DNA of 64,000 nucleotides from positions 19,785,520 through 19,849,519 of the forward strand of contig CAIIXF020000012.1 in NCBI GenBank assembly GCA_903813345.2, given 5' to 3'. Below the pieces are notes generated by a model, which worked only from the letters and a program-made list of their open reading frames with translations, was not told where the DNA came from and searched no databases. The position numbers and the translations under genes are program-made. The number at the start of each line of letters is the position of its first letter. Positions within the stretch are counted from its first letter, which is position 1. The stretch comes from Owenia fusiformis. Lineage: Eukaryota; Annelida; Polychaeta; Sabellida; Oweniidae. Below are positions 10,445-24,140 of the stretch, one piece after another.

Positions 10445-12970
10445 GAGTTACATCTGCCCAAGCAGTTAGTACTAGTTGACTTGATGATGTAAATCTTGAG
10501 CCGGGGGGAGGGGGGGGGGGTACAAGGCTATGACAGATTTACTAGAGTCAATGAGAGGAATGTCTTGGTATTCCCTCCTCCGCTTGTATTGTAAGTGACT
10601 CAACCAAGTTGAATCCTTGTATTTTTCATTTTCTTATCTTGTATCTTTCAGGTACAACTATGAGAGAGATGCAGCGAACACACCAAGTTAGGGCGACAGC
10701 TGGATCAGTCTTTCGACAACTTTGAGCCATCAGGTCCAGTCCACGTAAACAGTATCATGGGCGAGAGGTGTTCGTGTTCCTGTCACCAAAGCACCATTAA
10801 AGTAAGTACATTTTTTTTATTCAATTATTACATCAGTTTAGTTCCTCTGTTTTCAGGTTCACTTTCAGCTTGGCGATGAGGAGCCCGATGAACAAGACAC
10901 AACGGAGACAACAGCTGCGTGCCAACTAGGACTACAACCGACGTTCCTGCTACCTAAGTTAAGTATTCCTTCCTGGTTTTGCATAGGGATAGGGGGGTGC
11001 CTCCCAGTTTGATATTTACTCGTGGACTTTTGTTGGCCGACCCATATTTCTGGTGGAGAAACTTGGACTCTAAGGTAAAGTGGGAGGGTGGGTGGTTGGG
11101 TTTCCGGGGGGATAGAGTTCATGTTTCAAAATCAGAAATATGGAAGTCTACTGGTTTATATCAAATTGGGAGAAATAAATTTTAACTTTTGTAATATTCT
11201 GTAAATTTTTAGTGTAGTGTAAAGTATAATGTAAAGTTTTATTTAAAGTTTTTATGTAAAGTTTTATGTAAAATAACAACTACATGTACTACAACATGTT
11301 TTTATCTATTTGTAGCATAGATGGTGAATCCCTGCGAAAAGACGGTCCTGTTGAAATCACATTTTTCTCCAAGAGGGTCGAGTTTCCAGGACTTACATGT
11401 ACCGTAGATGTTGCATTTTGACCAGTTTTATCTCTTGCAATCAGTTGCATCCCATTAGCAGGGGGCTACTCCCAGTACTATTTCAGTTCTACTTTTAATG
11501 GGGGAGGCCTCAAGTCACTTCACTTTTTTATTAGTTTGAGCTGTGGTCTTATAGATTTTAGCTTGGGTTGCTTAATTCAAGTTTTTGGGAAGGTATTCAC
11601 TCCATAGTCTGTGTGTGGTGGGGGGCTACTTCCAGTACCGTTCCAGTTTAATTTCATGGGGGGGGTCTCAAGTCACCTTTTTATTGAGTTGGATTTGATG
11701 GAGCGATGTGGGTCTTTTGATTGTGGACGTGGTTGTTTATATCAAGTTTTTGGGAAGTCATCACTCCAGTTATTTTTTTCTTGGGGGGGGGGGTGTCAAA
11801 CAGCCAGACAACCAACCAACCTACCTGACATCCAACCGACCAACCTACCTGACATCCAACCGACCAACCAATGACCCAATAGGCTTAATCTAATCAACCA
11901 ACTTACTTACTAACCAACCAACTAACCAAGCAGACAACAACCAGACCACGCAATAGGTTAAAACTAACCAACCAATTAACTAATTAATCAACCAACTAAC
12001 CAACACTCCACCCAACGAACCAAACAACCAACGAACCAGACAACCAACGAACCAGATGACCAAGATCATGGATCTAGTGCTTAGTATTGTATTGTATTGA
12101 ATTGTATTGTATTGTATAGTTTTGTATTGTATTGTTTTGTATTGTATTGTATTTCATTGACCAATACTTACTCAGTAATGATTCAATTTTAAAGTTGACT
12201 TCAAGTACTACTCCAGATCTAAATTTTGAAGGTCTGAAGTCTTGTGTTCATTTTAGCTACAGTTGTAGATTGAAGGGTCTTTTCTTTTGGGTTTTCATGC
12301 TAAAATTGTGGGCTTAGTTTCGGGGTTTTCTTTCTTTTTAATTGAACCATCGCTGATCTTTTCCTTAAATGTACTTTCAGGTGCAGTCTTTTTGCCTTGG
12401 AGAGAACAAAAAGAACCACAAATGGAAAACCACAGAGAATCTACAATTGGTGGTACCTACATGTATCTGCAGCATTTGTATCTACATACCTCTTGCCTTG
12501 GAGAGAACAAAAAGAAACACGAAAGGAAACCCACAGAGAATCTACAATTTGTGCTACCTATCTGCAGCATTTATATCTACATACATGTACCATCTTGTTA
12601 ATGGTACTGTACACATAATCAGTTCTATCATTTGATGATTTTGCTCTCTGGTTAAGTACGGTTATTCAACAACGACACATTTTCCCTTGTTGGGATTCTA
12701 ATCCCATTGCTGGCACATGTATGTTTGGCAAATATTTTTTCTAAGAAATACACTAAATGATGACTGCCTTGATTTCACTTAATGTACAAATGTACCATGA
12801 AGCCATGTTTCATTATTTTCACATGTAACTGGTCTGTGATAGTTGCCTGAATTATTCCTACTTCACATTGGGCCAAATCAAGATGGCAACTGCTTTGAAA
12901 AATGAAACACCACATTTCAATTTATTCTTAAAGAATATACATATACTCCACTATTCCATTCTTCCTACAG
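10445..12970 (+). repeat. Array unit 2 (type A)
   Basis: Block A 10652-10801 (150 bp, one extra codon). Block B from 10857, candidate donor after 11074. Block C from 11316. ACCA-rich tract about 11804-12060 with a duplicated CTACCTGACATCCAACCGAC segment. TATTG tract about 12086-12155. Block D from 12381. Near the start a run of more than ten G follows GAGCCG. Block B reads VHFQLGDEEPDEQ and continues to a longer tail than in unit 1 owing to a 23-bp length difference, which breaks frame conservation between units. Confidence 0.85.
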
Positions 12971-15354
12971 GAGTTACATCTGCCCAAGCAGTTAGTTGAC
13001 TTGATGATGTAAATCTTGAGCCGGGGGGGGAGGGGGGTACAAGGCTATGACAGATTTACTAGAGTCAATGAGAGGAATGTCTTGGTATTCCCTCCTCCGC
13101 TTGTATTGTAAGTGACTCGACCAAGTTGCATCCTTGTATTTTTCATTTTCTTATCTTGTATCTTTCAGGTACAACTATGAGAGAGATGCAGCGAACACAC
13201 CAAGTTAGGGCGACAGCTGGATCAGTCTTTCCACAACTTTGAGCCATCAGGTCCAGTCCACGTAAACAGTATCATGGGCGAGAGGTGTTCGTGTTCCTGT
13301 CACCAAAGCACCAAAGTAAGTACATTTTTTTATTCAATTATTACATCAGTTTAGTTCCTCTGTTTTCAGGTTCACTTTCAGCTTGGAGATGAGGAGCCCG
13401 ATGAACAAGACACAACGGAGACAACAGCTGCGTGCCAACTAGGACTACAACCGACGTTCCTGCTACCTAAGTTAAGTATTCCTTCCTGGTTTTGCATAGG
13501 GATAGGGGGGCGCCTCCCAGTTTGATATTTACTCGTGGACTTTTGTTGGCCGACCCATATTTCTGGTGGAGAAACTTGGACTCTAAGGTAAAGTGGGAGG
13601 GTGGGTGGTTGGGTTTCCCGGGGGATAGAGTTCATGTTTCAAAATCAGAAATATGGAAGTCTACTGGTTTATATCAAATTGGGAGAAATAAATTTTAACT
13701 TTTGTAATATTCTGTAAATTTTTAGTGTAGTGTAAAGTATAATGTAAAGTTTTATTTAAAGTTTTTATGTAAAGTTTTATGTAAAATAACAACTACTACA
13801 ACATGTTTTTATCTATTTGTAGCACAGATGGTGAATCCCTGCGAAAAGACGGTCCTGTTGAAATCACATTTTTCTCCACGAGGGTCGAGTTTCCAGGACT
13901 TACCGTAGATGTTGCATTTTGACCAGTTTTATCTCTTGCAATCAGTTGCATCCCATTAGCAGGGGGCTACTCCCAGTACTATTTCAGTTCTACTTTTAAT
14001 GGGGGAGGCCTCAAGTCACTTCACTTTTTTATTAGTTTGAGCTGTGGTCTTATAGATTTTAGCTTGGGTTGCTTAATTCAAGTTTTTGGGAAGGTATTCA
14101 CTCCATAGTCTGTGTGTGGTGGGGGGCTACTTCCAGTACCGTTCCAGTTTAATTTCATTTTATTGAGTTGGATTTGATGGAGCAATGTGGGTCTTTTGAT
14201 TGTGGACGTGGTTGTTTAATTCAAGTTTTTGGGAAGTCATCACTCCAGTTAATTTTTCTTGGGGGGGGGGGGGGTGTCAAACAACCAGACATCCAACCAA
14301 CCTACCTGACATCCAACCGACCAACCAATGACCCAATAGGCTTAATCTAATCAACCAACTTACTTACTAACCAACCAACTAACCAACCAGACAACCACCA
14401 GACCACGCAATAGGTTAAAACTAACCAACCAATTAACTAATTAATCAACCAACTAACCAACACTCCACCCAACGAACCAAACAACCAACGAACCAGACAA
14501 CCAACGAACCAGATGACCAAGATCATGGATCTAGTGCTTAGTATTGTATTGTATTGAATTGTATTGTATTGTATAGTTTTGTATTGTATTGTATTGTTTT
14601 GTATTGTATTGTATTGTATTGTATTTCATTGACCAATACTTACTCAGTAATGATTCAATTTTAAAGTTCACTTCAAGTACTACTCCAGATCTAAATTTTG
14701 AAGGTCTGAAGTCTGTGTTCATTTTAGCTACAGTTGTAGATTGAAGGGTCTTTTCTTTTGGGTTTTCATGTTAAAATTGTGGGCTTAGTTTCGGGGTTTC
14801 TTTCTTTTTAATTGAACCATCGCTTATCTTTTCCTTAAATGTACTTTCAGGTGCAGTCCTCTTGCCTTGGAGAGAACAGAAAGAACCACAAAGGGAAAAC
14901 CACAAAGGGAAAACCACAGAGAATCTACAATTTGTGCTACCTACCTGCAGCATTTGTGATCTACATACCTCTTGCCTTGGAGAGAACAAAAAGAAACACA
15001 AAAGGAAAACCACAGAGAATCTGCAATTTGTGCTACCTATCTGCAGCATTTATATCTACATACCATCTTGTTAAAGGTACTGTAACACATAATCAGTTCT
15101 ATCATTTGATGATTTTGCTCTCTGGTTCAGTACAGTTATTCCACAACGACACATTTTTCAATTGTTGGTATTCTAATCCGATTGTTGGCACATGTATGTT
15201 TGGCAAACATTTTTTCTAAGAAATACACTAAAAGAGGACTGCCTTGATTTCACTTAATGTACAGATGTACCATGAAGCCATGTTTCATTATTTTCACATG
15301 TGGTCTGTGTTCTTAAAGAATATACATATGCTCAACTATTCCATTCTTCCTACA
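12971..15354 (+). repeat. Array unit 3 (type A)
   Basis: Block A 13169-13315. Block B from 13370, candidate donor after 13587. Block C from 13823. ACCA-rich tract about 14280-14515. TATTG tract about 14541-14626. Block D from 14851, where AAGGGAAAACCACA is duplicated. The segment that carries the G-run before CTCAAGTCACC in units 1, 2 and 6 is deleted near 14157. Block D already resembles type B units (GCAGTCCTCTTGCC), so the transition from type A to type B lies within this unit. Confidence 0.85.
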
Positions 15355-18300
15355 GAGTTACATCTGCCCAAGCAGTTAGTTGACTTGATGATATAAATCT
15401 TGAGCCAGGAGGGGTATAAGGCTATGACAGATTTACTAGAGTCAATGAAAGGAATGTCTTTGCATTCCCTCCTCCGCTTGTATTGGAAGTGACTCGACCA
15501 AGTTGCATCCTTGTATTTTTCATTTTCTTATCTTGTATCTTTCAGGTACAACTATGAGAGAGATGCAGCAAACACACCAAGTTAGGGCGATAGCTGGATC
15601 AGTCTTTCGACAACTTTGAGCCATCATGTCCGGTCCACGTAAACAGTATCATGGGCGAGAGGTGTTCGTGTTCCTGTCACCAAAGCACCAAAGTAAGTAC
15701 ATTTTTTTTTCTATTCAATTATTACAACAGGTTAGTTCCTCTGTTTTCAGGTTCCCTTTCAGCTTGGAGATGAGGAGCCCGATGACCAACGACACAACCG
15801 AGACAACAGCTGCGTTCCTGCGTTCCTGCTACCTAAGTTAAGTATTCCTTCCTGGTTTTGCATAGGGATGGGGGGCGCCTCCCAGTTTGATATTTACTTG
15901 TGGACTTTTGTTGGCCGACCCATATTTTTGGTGGAGAAACTTGGACTCTAAGGTAAAGTGGGAGGGGGGTGGTTGGGTTTCCGGGGGGATAGAGTTCATG
16001 TTTCAAAATCAAAAATATGGAAGTCTACTGGTTTATATCAAATTGGGAGAAATAAATTTTATCTTTTGTAATATTCTGTAAATTTTTAGTAGTGTAGTGT
16101 AAAGTATAGTGTAAAGTTTTATTTAAAGTTTTTATGTAAAGTTTTATGTAAGATAACAACTACTCCTACAACATGTTTTATCTATTTGTAGCACAGATGG
16201 TGAAGTCCCTGCGAAAAGACGGTCCTGTTGAAATCACATTTTTTCCACGATGGGACTAGGTCAAGTTTCCAGGACTTACAGTAGATGTCGCATTTTCACC
16301 AGTTTTATCTCTTGCAATCAGTTGCATCCCATTAGAAGGGGGGGGGGAACTCCCAGTACTATTCCAGTTTTCCTGCGGAATGACAGTCCTGTTGAAATCA
16401 CATTTGTCTCCATTAGGGGACTAGGTTGAGTTTCAAGGACCTACCGTACATGTCGCTCTGACCAGTTTTTATCTCTTGCAATCAATTGCATCCCATTAGC
16501 AGGGGGGGGGACTCCCAGTACTCTACCAGTTTTCCTGCAGAAAGACAGTCCTGTTGAAATCACATTTGTCTCCATTAGGGGACTAGGTTGAGTTTCAAGG
16601 ACTTACCGTAGATGTCGCCTTTGACCAGTTTTCATCTCTTGCAATCAGTTGCATCCCATTAGCAGGGGGGGGGACTCCCAGTACTATTCCAGTTTTCGTG
16701 CGGAAGGACGGTCCTGTTGAAATCACATTTGTCTCCATTAGGGGACTAGGTTGAGTTTCAAGGACCTACCGTACATGTCGCTCTGACCAGTTTTTATCTC
16801 TTGCAATCAATTGCATCCCATTAGCAGGGGGGGGGGGACTCCCAGTACTCTTCCAGTTTTCCTGCGGAAAGACAGTCCTGTTGAAATCACATTTGTCTCC
16901 ATTAGGGGACTAGGTTGAGTTTCAAGGACTTACCGTAGATGTCGCTTTTGACCAGTTTTCATCTCTTGCAATCAGTTGCATCCCATTAGCAGGGGGGGGC
17001 GAACTCCCAGTACTATTCCAGTTTTCGTGCGGAAGGACGGTCCTGTTGAAATCACATTTGTCTCCATTAGGGGACTAGGTTGAGTTTCAAGGACCTACCG
17101 TACATGTCGCTCTGACCAGTTTTTATCTCTTGCAATCAATTGCATCCCATTAGCAGGGGGGGGGGGCTCCCAGTACTCTTCCAGTTTTCCTGCGGAAAGA
17201 CAGTCCTGTTGAAATCACATTTGTCTCCATTAGGGGACTAGGTTGAGTTTCAAGGACTTACAGTATATGTCGCATTTTGACCAGTATTATCTCTTGCAAT
17301 CAGTTGCATCCCATTAGCAGGGGGGGGGGAACTCCCAGTAGTTTTTCAGTTTTCCTGCAGAAAGACAGTCCTGTTGAAATCACATTTGTCTCCATTAGGA
17401 GACCAGGTTGAGTTTCAAGGACTTACTGTAGATGTCGCTTTTGACCAGTTTTTATCTCTTGCAATCAGTTGCATCCCATTAGCAGGGGGCTGCTCCCAGT
17501 ACTATTCTAGTTTTTCTTGGGGGGAAGTCAAACAACCAGACAACCAACCAGACAACCAACCAACCAACTTACCGAACATCCAACCGACCAACCAATGACC
17601 CAATAGGCTTAATCTATTAACTAACTTACTTACTAACCAACCAACTAACCAACCAGACAACCACCAGACCACCCAATAGGTTAAAACTAACCAACCAACT
17701 AACTAATTAATCAACAAACTAATCAACACTCCATCCAACGAACCAAACAACCAACGAACCAGACAAGCAACGAACCAGACAAGCAACGAACCAGATGACC
17801 AAGATCATGGATCTAGTGCTTAGTATTGTATTGTATTGTATTGTATTGTATTGTATAGTTTTGTATTGTTTTGTTTTGTATTGTATTGTATTTCGTTGAC
17901 CAGTACTTACTCAGTAATGATTCAATTTTAAAGTTGACTTCAAGTACTACTTCAGATCTAAATTTTGAAGGTCTGAAGTCTTGTGTTCATTTTAGCTACA
18001 GTTGTAGATTGAAGGGTCTTTTCTTTTGGGTTTTCATGTTAAAATTGTGGGCTTAGTTTCTTTCTTTTTAATTGAACCATCGCTGATCTTTTCCTTAAAT
18101 GTACTTTCAGGTGCAGTCCTCTTGCCTTGGAGAGAACAGAAAGAACCACAAAGGGAAAACCACAGAGAATCTACAATTTGTGCTACCTACCTGCAGCATT
18201 TGTGATCTACATACCTCTTGCCTTGGAGAGAACAAAAAGAAACACAAAAGGAAAACCACAGAGAATCTGCAATTTGTGCTACCTATCTGCAGCATTTATA

Positions 18301-18599
18301 TCTACATACCATCTTGTTAAGGTACTGTAACACATAATCAGTTCTATCATTTGATGATTTTGCTCTCTGGTTCAGTACAGTTATTCCACAACGACACATT
18401 TTTCAATTGTTGGGATTCTAATCCGATTGTTGGCACATGTATGTTTGGCAAACATTTTTTCTAAGAAATACACTAAAAGAGGACTGCCTTGATTTCACTT
18501 AATGTACAGATGTACCATGAAGCCATGTTTCATTATTTTCACATGTGGTCTGTGTTCTTAAAGAATATACATATGCTCAACTATTCCATTCTTCCTACA
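15355..18599 (+). repeat. Array unit 4 (type B, nested 164-bp repeats)
   Basis: Block A 15546-15692. Here CATCATGTCCGG replaces CATCAGGTCCAG, creating an ATG that opens MSGPRKQYHGREVFVF. Block B from 15751, candidate donor after 15952. Block C from 16192. ACCA-rich tract about 17530-17800. TATTG tract about 17824-17892. Block D from 18111. Between blocks C and D lies an eight-copy expansion of block C. This unit is nearly identical to unit 5 over long stretches, which points to a recent duplication. Confidence 0.85.
16224..17520 (+). repeat. Nested ~164-bp tandem repeats, 8 copies (unit 4)
   Basis: CCTGTTGAAATCACATTT recurs at 16224, 16388, 16550, 16713, 16877, 17042, 17205 and 17370, a spacing of 162-165 bp. 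Each copy is a version of block C (AAAGACAGTCCTGTTG, then GTTGAGTTTCAAGGAC, then TTGCATCCCATTAGCAGG with a G-run of 8-11). Alternate copies share ACCTACCGTACATGTCGC or ACTTACCGTAGATGTCGC, so the expansion also has a two-copy higher-order period. Confidence 0.92.
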
Positions 18600-21535
18600 G
18601 AGTTACATCTGCCCAAGCAGTTAGTTGACTTGATGATATAAATCTTGAGCCAGGAGGGGTATAAGGCTATGACAGATTTACTAGAGTCAATGAAAGGAAT
18701 GTCTTTGCATTCCCTCCTCCGCTTGTATTGGAAGTGACTCGACCAAGTTGCATCCTTGTATTTTTCATTTTCTTATCTTGTATCTTTCAGGTACAACTAT
18801 GAGAGAGATGCAGCAAACACACCAAGTTAGGGCGATAGCTGGATCAGTCTTTCGACAACTTTGAGCCATCATGTCCGGTCCACGTAAACAGTATCATGGG
18901 CGAGAGGTGTTCGTGTTCCTGTCACCAAAGCACCAAAGTAAGTACATTTTTTTTTCTATTCAATTATTACAACAGGTTAGTTCCTCTGTTTTCAGGTTCC
19001 CTTTCAGCTTGGAGATGAGGAGCCCGATGACCAACGACACAACCGAGACAACAGCTGCGTTCCTTCGTTCCTGCTACCTAAGTTAAGTATTCCTTCCTGG
19101 TTTTGCATAGGGATGGGGGGCGCCTCCCAGTTTGATATTTACTTGTGGACTTTTGTTGGCCGACCCATATTTTTGGTGGAGAAACTTGGACTCTAAGGTA
19201 AAGTGGGAGGGGGGTGGTTGGGTTTCCGGGCGGATAGAGTTCATGTTTCAAAATCAAAAATATGGAAGTCTACTGGTTTATATCAAATTGGGAGAAATAA
19301 ATTTTATCTTTTGTAATATTCTGTAAATTTTTAGTAGTGTAGTGTAAAGTATAGTGTAAAGTTTTATTTAAAGTTTTTATGTAAAGTTTTATGTAAGATA
19401 ACAACTACTCCAACAACATGTTTTATCTATTTGTAGCACAGATGGTGAAGTCCCTGCGAAAAGACGGTCCTGTTGGAATCACATTTTTTCCACGAGGGGA
19501 CTAGGTCAAGTTTCCAGGACTTACAGTAGATGTCGCATTTTCACCAGTTTTATCTCTTGCAATCAGTTGCATCCCATTAGAAGGGGGGGGGAACTCCCAG
19601 TACTATTCCAGTTTTCCTGCGGAATGACAGTCCTGTTGAAATCACATTTGTCTCCATTAGGGGACTAGGTTGAGTTTCAAGGACCTACCGTACATGTCGC
19701 TCTGACCAGTTTTTATCTCTTGCAATCAATTGCATCCCATTAGCAGGGGGGGGGGACTCCCAGTACTCTTCCAGTTTTCCTGCGGAAAGACAGTCCTGTT
19801 GAAATCACATTTGTCTCCATTAGGGGACTAGGTTGAGTTTCAAGGACTTACCGTAGATGTCGCTTTTGACCAGTTTTCATCTCTTGCAATCAGTTGCATC
19901 CCATTAGCAGGGGGGGGGAACTCCCAGTACTATTCCAGTTTTCGTGCGGAAGGGCGGTCCTGTTGAAATCACATTTGTCTCCATTAGGGGACTAGGTTGA
20001 GTTTCAAGGACCTACCATACATGTCGCTCTGACCAGTTTTTATCTCTTGCAATCAATTGCATCCCATTAGCAGGGGGGGGGGACTCCCAGTACTCTTCCA
20101 CTTTTCCTGCGGAAAGACAGTCCTGTTGAAATCACATTTGTCTCCATTAGGGGACTAGGTTGAGTTTCAAGGACTTACAGTATATGTCGCATTTTGACCA
20201 GTATTATCTCTTGCAATCAGTTGCATCCCATTAGCAGGGGGGGGGGGAACTCCCAGTAGTTTTTCAGTTTTCCTGCAGAAAGACAGTCCTGTTGAAATCA
20301 CATTTGTCTCCATTAGGAGACTAGGTTGAGTTTCAAGGACTTACTGTAGATGTCGCTTTTGACCAGTTTTTATCTCTTGCAATCAGTTGCATCCCATTAG
20401 CAGGGGGCTGCTCCCAGTACTATTCTAGTTTTTCTTGGGGAGAAGTCAAACAACCAGACAACCAACCAGACAACCAACCAACTTACCGAACATCCAACCG
20501 ACCAACCAATGACCCAATAGGCTTAATCTATTAACTAACTTACTTACTAACCAACCAACTAACCAACCAGACAACCACCAGACCACCCAATAGGTTAAAA
20601 CTAACCAACCAACTAACTAATTAATCAACAAACTAATCAACACTCCATCCAACGAACCAAACAACCAACGAACCAGACAAGCAACGAACCAGACAAGCAA
20701 CGAACCAGATGACCAAGATCATGGATCTAGTGCTTAGTATTGTATTGTATTGTATTGTATTGTATTGTATAGTTTTGTATTGTTTTGTTTTGTATTGTAT
20801 TGTATTTCGTTGACCAGTACTTACTCAGTAATGATTCAATTTTAAAGTTGACTTCAAGTACTACTCCAGATCTAAATTTTGAAGGTCTGAAATCTTGTGT
20901 TCATTTTAGCTACAGTTGTAGATTGAAGGGTCTTTTCTTTTGGGTTTTCATGTTAAAATTGTGGGCTTAGTTTCGGGGTTTCTTTCTTTTTAATTGAACC
21001 ATCGCTGATCTTTTCCTTAAATGTACTTTCAGGTGCAGTCCTCTTGCCTTGGAGAGAACAGAAAGAACCACAAAGGGAAAACCACAAAGGGAAAACCACA
21101 GAGAATCTACAATTTGTGCTACCTACCTGCAGCATTTGTGATCTACATACCTCTTGCCTTGGAGAGAACAAAAAGAAACACAAAAGGAAAACCACAGAGA
21201 ATCTGCAATTTGTGCTACCTATCTGCAGCATTTATATCTACATACCATCTTGTTAAGGTACTGTAACACATAATCAGTTCTATCATTTGATGATTTTGCT
21301 CTCTGGTTCAGTACAGTTATTCCACAACGACACATTTTTCAATTGTTGGGATTCTAATCCGATTGTTGGCACATGTATGTTTGGCAAACATTTTTTCTAA
21401 GAAATACACTAAAAGAGGACTGCCTTGATTTCACTTAATGTACAGATGTACCATGAAGCCATGTTTCATTATTTTCACATGTGGTCTGTGTTCTTAAAGA
21501 ATATACATATGCTCAACTATTCCATTCTTCCTACA
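18600..21535 (+). repeat. Array unit 5 (type B)
   Basis: Block A 18791-18937, identical in form to unit 4 including the ATG of MSGPRKQY. Block C from 19437. Six nested 164-bp copies. ACCA-rich tract about 20450-20715. TATTG tract about 20737-20805. Block D from 21033. Differs from unit 4 by few substitutions plus two fewer nested copies (one higher-order pair) and a 17-bp difference near GTTTCGGGG before block D. Confidence 0.85.
19468..20430 (+). repeat. Nested ~164-bp tandem repeats, 6 copies (unit 5)
   Basis: The same CCTGTTG(A/G)AATCACATTT repeat as in unit 4, with two fewer copies. Copies carry AGCAGGGGGGGG runs of varying length. The copy-number difference equals one higher-order pair, as expected from unequal exchange in register. 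Confidence 0.9.
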
Positions 21536-23700
21536 GAGTTACATCTGCCCAAGCAGTTAGTTGACTTGATGATATAAATCTTGAGCCAGGAGGGGTATAA
21601 GGCTATGACAGATTTACTAGAGTCAATGAAAGGAATGTCTTTGCATTCCCTCCTCCGCTTGTATTGGAAGTGACTCGACCAAGTTGCATCCTTGTATTTT
21701 TCATTTTCTTATCTTGTATCTTTCAGGTACAACTATGAGAGAGATGCAGCAAACACACCAAGTTAGGGCGATAGCTGGATCAGTCTTTCGACAACTTTGA
21801 GCCATCATGTCCGGTCCACGTAAACAGTATCATGGGCGAGAGGTGTTCGTGTTCCTGTCACCAAAGCACCAAAGTAAGTACATTTTTTTTATTCAATTAT
21901 TACATCAGTTTAGTTCCTCTGTTTTCAGGTTCACTTTCAGCTTGGAGATGAGGAGCCCGATGAACAAGACACAACGGAGACAACAGCTGCGTGCCAACTA
22001 GGACTACAACCGACGTTCCTGCTACCTAAGTTAAGTATTCCTTCCTGGTTTTGCATAGGGATAGGGGGGCGCCTCCCAGTTTGATATTTACTCGTGGACT
22101 TTTGTTGGCCGACCCATATTTCTGGTGGAGAAACTTGGACTCTAAGGTAAAGTGGGAGGGTGGGTGGTTGGGTTTCCGGGGGGATAGAGTTCATGTTTCA
22201 AAATCAGAAATATGGAAGTCTACTGGTTTATATCAAATTTGGAGAAATAAATTTTAACTTTTGTAATATTCTGTAAATTTTTAGTGTAGTGTAAAGTATA
22301 ATGTAAAGTTTTATTTAAAGTTTTTATGTAAAGTTTTATGTAAAATAACAACTACTACAACATGTTTTTATCTATTTGTAGCACAGATGGTGAATCCCTG
22401 CGAAAAGACGGTCCTGTTGAAATCACATTTTTCTCCACGAGGGTCGAGTTTCCAGGACTTACCGTAGATGTTGCATTTTGACCAGTTTTATCTCTTGCAA
22501 TCAGTTGCATCCAATTAGCAGGGGGCTACTCCCAGTACTATTTCAGTTCTACTTTTAATGGGGGAGGCCTCAAGTCACTTCACTTTTTTAGTTTGAGCTG
22601 TGGTCTTATAGATTTTAGCTTGGGTTGCTTAATTCAAGTTTTTGGGAAGGTATTCATTCCATAGTCTGTGTGTTGTGGGGGGCTACTTCCAGTACCGTTC
22701 CAGTTTAATTTCATGGGGGGGGGGGGGTCTCAAGTCACCTTTTTATTGAGTTGGATTTGATGGAGCGATGTGGGTCTTTTGATTGTGGACGTGGTTGTTT
22801 AATTCAAGTTTTTGGGAAGTCATCACTCCAGTTATTTTTTTCTTGGGGGGGGGGGTGTCAAACAACCAGACAACCAACCAACCTACCTGACATCCAACCG
22901 ACCAACCAATGACCCAATAGGCTTAATCTAATCAACCAACTTACTTACTAACCAACCAACTTACCAACCAGACAACCACCAGACCACCCAATAGGTTAAA
23001 ACTAACCAACCAATTAACTAATTAATCAACCAACTAACCAACACTCCACCCAACGAACCAAACAACCAACGAACCAGACAACCAACGAACCAGATGACCA
23101 AGATCATGGATCCAGTGCTTAGTATTGTATTGTATTGTATTGTACAGTTTTGTATTGTTTTGCATTGTTTTGTATTGTTTTGTTTTGTATTGTATTTCGT
23201 TGACCAATACTTACTCAGTAATGATTCAATTTTAAAGTTCCCTTCAAGTACTACTCCAGATCTAAGTTTTGAAGGTCTGAAGTCTTGTGTTCATTTTAGC
23301 TACAGTCGTAGATTGAAGGGTATTTTCTTTTTGGGGTTAAGTGTTAATTTAAAGGTATTCATGTTAAAATTGTGGGCTTAGTTTCGGGGTTTTCTTTCTT
23401 TTTGATTGAATCATCGCTGATCTTTTCCTTAAATGTACTTTCAGGTGCATTCCTCTTGCCTTGGAGAGAACAAAAAGAAACACAAAGGGAATATCAAAGA
23501 GAATCTACAATTTGTGCTACCTATCTGCAGCATTTGTATCTACATACGCCTTGCCTTTGAGAGAACAAAAAGAAACACAAAAGGAAAGCCACAGAGAATC
23601 TACAATTTGTGCTACCTATCTGCAGCATTTGTATCTACATACCATCTTGTTCAAGGTACTGTAACACATAATAAGTTCTATCATTTGATGATTTTGCTCT
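21536..23700 (+). repeat. Array unit 6 (chimeric type B to type A)
   Basis: Block A 21727-21873 is type B (CATCATGTCCGG, CCAGGAGGGGTATAAGG upstream). From about 21885 onward the unit is type A (TATTCAATTATTACATCAG, block B with GAACAAGACACAACGG, no nested 164-bp repeats). Block C from 22382. ACCA-rich tract about 22862-23090. TATTG tract about 23122-23190. Block D from 23445 with two sub-repeats. Similarity to the other units fades after about 23715. Confidence 0.85.
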
Positions 23701-24140
23701 CTGGTCCAGTACTGTGTCCACAGTGACACATTTTGATCAAGTTTAAACAAGTAGATTCACGTGGGAGAGAATTGCTAGAATCCACTTTCAATAGTAATAT
23801 GGGTTCTTAAACAGGACATTGGGCTTGCTTCTTTAGTTATGTTGGTGTAATAGGATAAATTAACCCTATACATATTATAAATCGCAAAACCATGATCTAT
23901 TTTGAAAAGAAATAATGTCTAACATCCCCTTCTCTCTCACCCCTTCAATCGAGAACCAACATCACAATCCAGTACCAAAACACCAAGGGCATTTCATGTT
24001 CATTTATACAAAAGTCATTTTACATATTGAATAACGAATTGAAAATATCTCATCAGATCAAAAACAGTTTACTAGTACTCATAAAAGATGGAGAATTCAA
24101 AAATTAAATCATTGCTGATTGTTTTCTTTTGTATTTTCAG

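Larger units (their letters stand above)
7381..23700 (+). repeat. Six-unit tandem segmental array (2.4-3.2 kb units)
   Basis: The anchor GAGTTACATCTGCCCAAGC occurs at 7381, 10445, 12971, 15355, 18600 and 21536 (spacings 3064, 2526, 2384, 3245, 2936). Each unit keeps the same order. Block A lies between TATCTTTCAG and GTAAGT. Block B runs from CTGTTTTCAG to CTCTAAG/GTAAAG. Block C follows ATTTGTAG. Then come G-runs, an ACCA-rich tract, a TATTG tract and block D after ACTTTCAG. Splice-like junctions recur in all six units. Reading frames are short and differ by indels that are not multiples of three, so a long protein is not supported. A repeatedly duplicated non-coding or decayed spliced transcription unit on the plus strand fits best. 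Confidence 0.9.

Noticed and set aside
7381-23700. The long repeats as LTRs of a retrotransposon
   Set aside because: There are six direct copies rather than two, without primer-binding site, polypurine tract or gag/pol sequence between them.
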